Below are positions 14,310-15,240 of a DNA stretch of 15,240 nucleotides, piece after piece. The translations under genes and the position numbers were made by a program. Source of the stretch: Peptococcaceae bacterium UBA4997 (GTDB taxonomy: Bacteria; Bacillota; Dehalobacteriia; UBA4068; UBA4997); assembly GCA_002398485.1 (NCBI GenBank), contig DGYV01000008.1, forward strand, positions 11,264-26,503, in the 5' to 3' direction. The notes beneath the pieces are model-generated. The model ran no database searches, had not been told where the DNA came from, and saw only the letters and a program-made list of their open reading frames with translations. Position 1 is the stretch's first letter. Each line of letters begins with the position of its first letter.

Positions 14310-15240
14310 CTATTGGGCTAGCATGGCTTCCACCAAATCGTCCAGGGTAGCTTTTTTGGCTACGATTATTTGCATGCCGTATTTTTTGGCTTCCGCCGCT
14401 GTTTCTTCACCTATGCAAACCGCTTTGATTTTACTATAAACTAAATCCGGCAGGGCATTCACAAAACCCCTTACCGTTGAGGCGCTGGTAAAGGCCGCAT
14501 ATTCAAAATCACCGTTTTGGATGACTTCTTGAGAAAACTCACAGTGTTCCGTATTGTAAACCGTTTCATAAACTGGCACATCGTTATAATTTACAGATGC
14601 TTGCAACAAAATGCGGTTCAATTCTTTGGAGCCTATCAAAGCCCTCAAAATTAACACTTTTTCTTCTGTTTTTACCCTTTCTGCCAGCCCTTGCGCCAAA
14701 TGAGTTATATTATAGGTAGTAGGCATATAATCGACCCGAATACCTCTTTTTTGAAAAGCCTTGGCGGTACCGCTGCCGATAACGGCTATTTTAATGCCCC
14801 AAAGCTCCCTTATATCCCTTCCTGTTTCCGCCAGTTTTTCAAACAGCATTTCCACGCCTGCCGCGCTGGTGAAAACCAGCCAGTTATATGACCTAATTTC
14901 CTGCATAGCCTTTTCAAAAGGCTTTTGATCAGCCAAAGCCTGGGTTTTGATACAAGGAAATTCTATAGCTTCACCACCAAGAGAGCGGATTTTTTCACTT
15001 AGCACCGAACATAAATGCTCAGGCCTGGTAACTACTACACGTTTACCATGTAAAGGCCTGCCGCTTACCCATTCGAATTGCTCACTGAAAGTACATACTT
15101 TACCTACCACGATAATAGAAGGATTTTGAATATGCTCTTCTATTGCCGCCTCATATAAGGAAGATACAGTAGAAACAACTTTTCTTTGTCTTGCCGTAGT
15201 GCCCCTTTCAATAATGGCAGCCGGCATATTTTTAGGCATT
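14310..15240 (-). CDS. CobA-HemD fusion (uroporphyrinogen-III C-methyltransferase/synthase), 5' partial
   Basis: The visible 310 codons are the 3' part of a bifunctional protein. The first 63 or so residues are the end of a CobA/SUMT methyltransferase, with PAAIIERGTTARQRKVV and the closing IIVVGKVC and RPLHGKRVVVTR linker. The rest (about 64-309) is a HemD uroporphyrinogen-III synthase. It has the weak but typical landmarks LVFTSAAGVEMLFE, IAVIGSGTAKAF, YETVYNT, YAAFTSASTVRGFV and KAVCIGEETA. HemD cyclises hydroxymethylbilane to uroporphyrinogen III; CobA methylates that to precorrin-2. The frame is open to the window edge, so the methyltransferase N-terminus lies outside. The ATG at 15239 is internal. 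hemB follows after 39 bp, and hemA/hemC are expected upstream. Confidence 0.9.
   Translation of the reverse strand, partial: MPKNMPAAIIERGTTARQRKVVSTVSSLYEAAIEEHIQNPSIIVVGKVCTFSEQFEWVSGRPLHGKRVVVTRPEHLCSVLSEKIRSLGGEAIEFPCIKTQALADQKPFEKAMQEIRSYNWLVFTSAAGVEMLFEKLAETGRDIRELWGIKIAVIGSGTAKAFQKRGIRVDYMPTTYNITHLAQGLAERVKTEEKVLILRALIGSKELNRILLQASVNYNDVPVYETVYNTEHCEFSQEVIQNGDFEYAAFTSASTVRGFVNALPDLVYSKIKAVCIGEETAAEAKKYGMQIIVAKKATLDDLVEAMLAQ

Noticed and set aside
1..15240. CRISPR arrays, insertion sequences, phage genes, tRNA or rRNA genes
   Set aside because: I saw no spaced direct repeats, no transposase or integrase-like frames with terminal repeats, and no tRNA or rRNA signatures in the gaps.

Overview
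The window looks like part of a Bacillota chromosome, AT-rich with near-consensus GGAGG ribosome binding sites and tightly packed genes. A lineage such as Negativicutes or Clostridia is plausible, because of the Bacillus-like order prmA-rsmE-mtaB / rpsU / nfeD-floA, the CobA-HemD fusion in a heme cluster and a degenerate SLH-like domain. This lineage call is an inference. Fifteen of the sixteen genes lie on the minus strand. The exception is a partial D-2-hydroxyacid dehydrogenase at the left edge, which converges on the rest across a shared bidirectional terminator.

Read right to left, in the direction of transcription, the layout is as follows. (1) Tetrapyrrole synthesis, 15240-11605: a 5'-truncated CobA-HemD fusion, hemB, hemL and a short CbiX/SirB-type chelatase. 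hemB and hemL overlap by one base. (2) A 220-bp gap with no recognised gene. (3) Translation and RNA modification, 11380-8341: prmA, rsmE and mtaB, joined by ATGA and TAATG overlaps. (4) A HIT-family hydrolase with its own good sigma-70-type promoter. (5) rpsU, with a TTGACT-17-TATAAT promoter, a perfect hairpin at the expected mRNA 5' end and two tandem hairpins after the stop. (6) A roughly 250-bp AT-rich regulatory gap. (7) A six-gene run, 7273-893: nfeD (yqeZ-like), floA (yqfA-like), a small membrane-anchored protein of unknown function, an ATP-grasp ligase, a PHP phosphoesterase and a NodB-type deacetylase with an SLH-like tail.

Regions 1 to 5 are housekeeping. CobA-HemD, HemB and HemL make the trunk of tetrapyrrole synthesis, and the chelatase sits at the siroheme/cobalamin branch. 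PrmA, RsmE, MtaB and S21 all act on the ribosome or tRNA. In B. subtilis, yqeZ-yqfA(-yqfB) is a sigma-W envelope-stress operon near rpsU. Here the gap upstream of nfeD holds a GGAAC-18-GTCTA element that resembles an ECF-sigma promoter.

The most interesting part is the ATP-grasp, PHP and deacetylase trio appended to nfeD-floA. All three lack signal peptides, all retain most of their catalytic motifs, and the trio is preceded by a 12-bp stem-loop and a 14-bp palindrome. It may be an uncharacterised small-molecule or glycan-modifying pathway, but neither substrate nor product can be read from the sequence.
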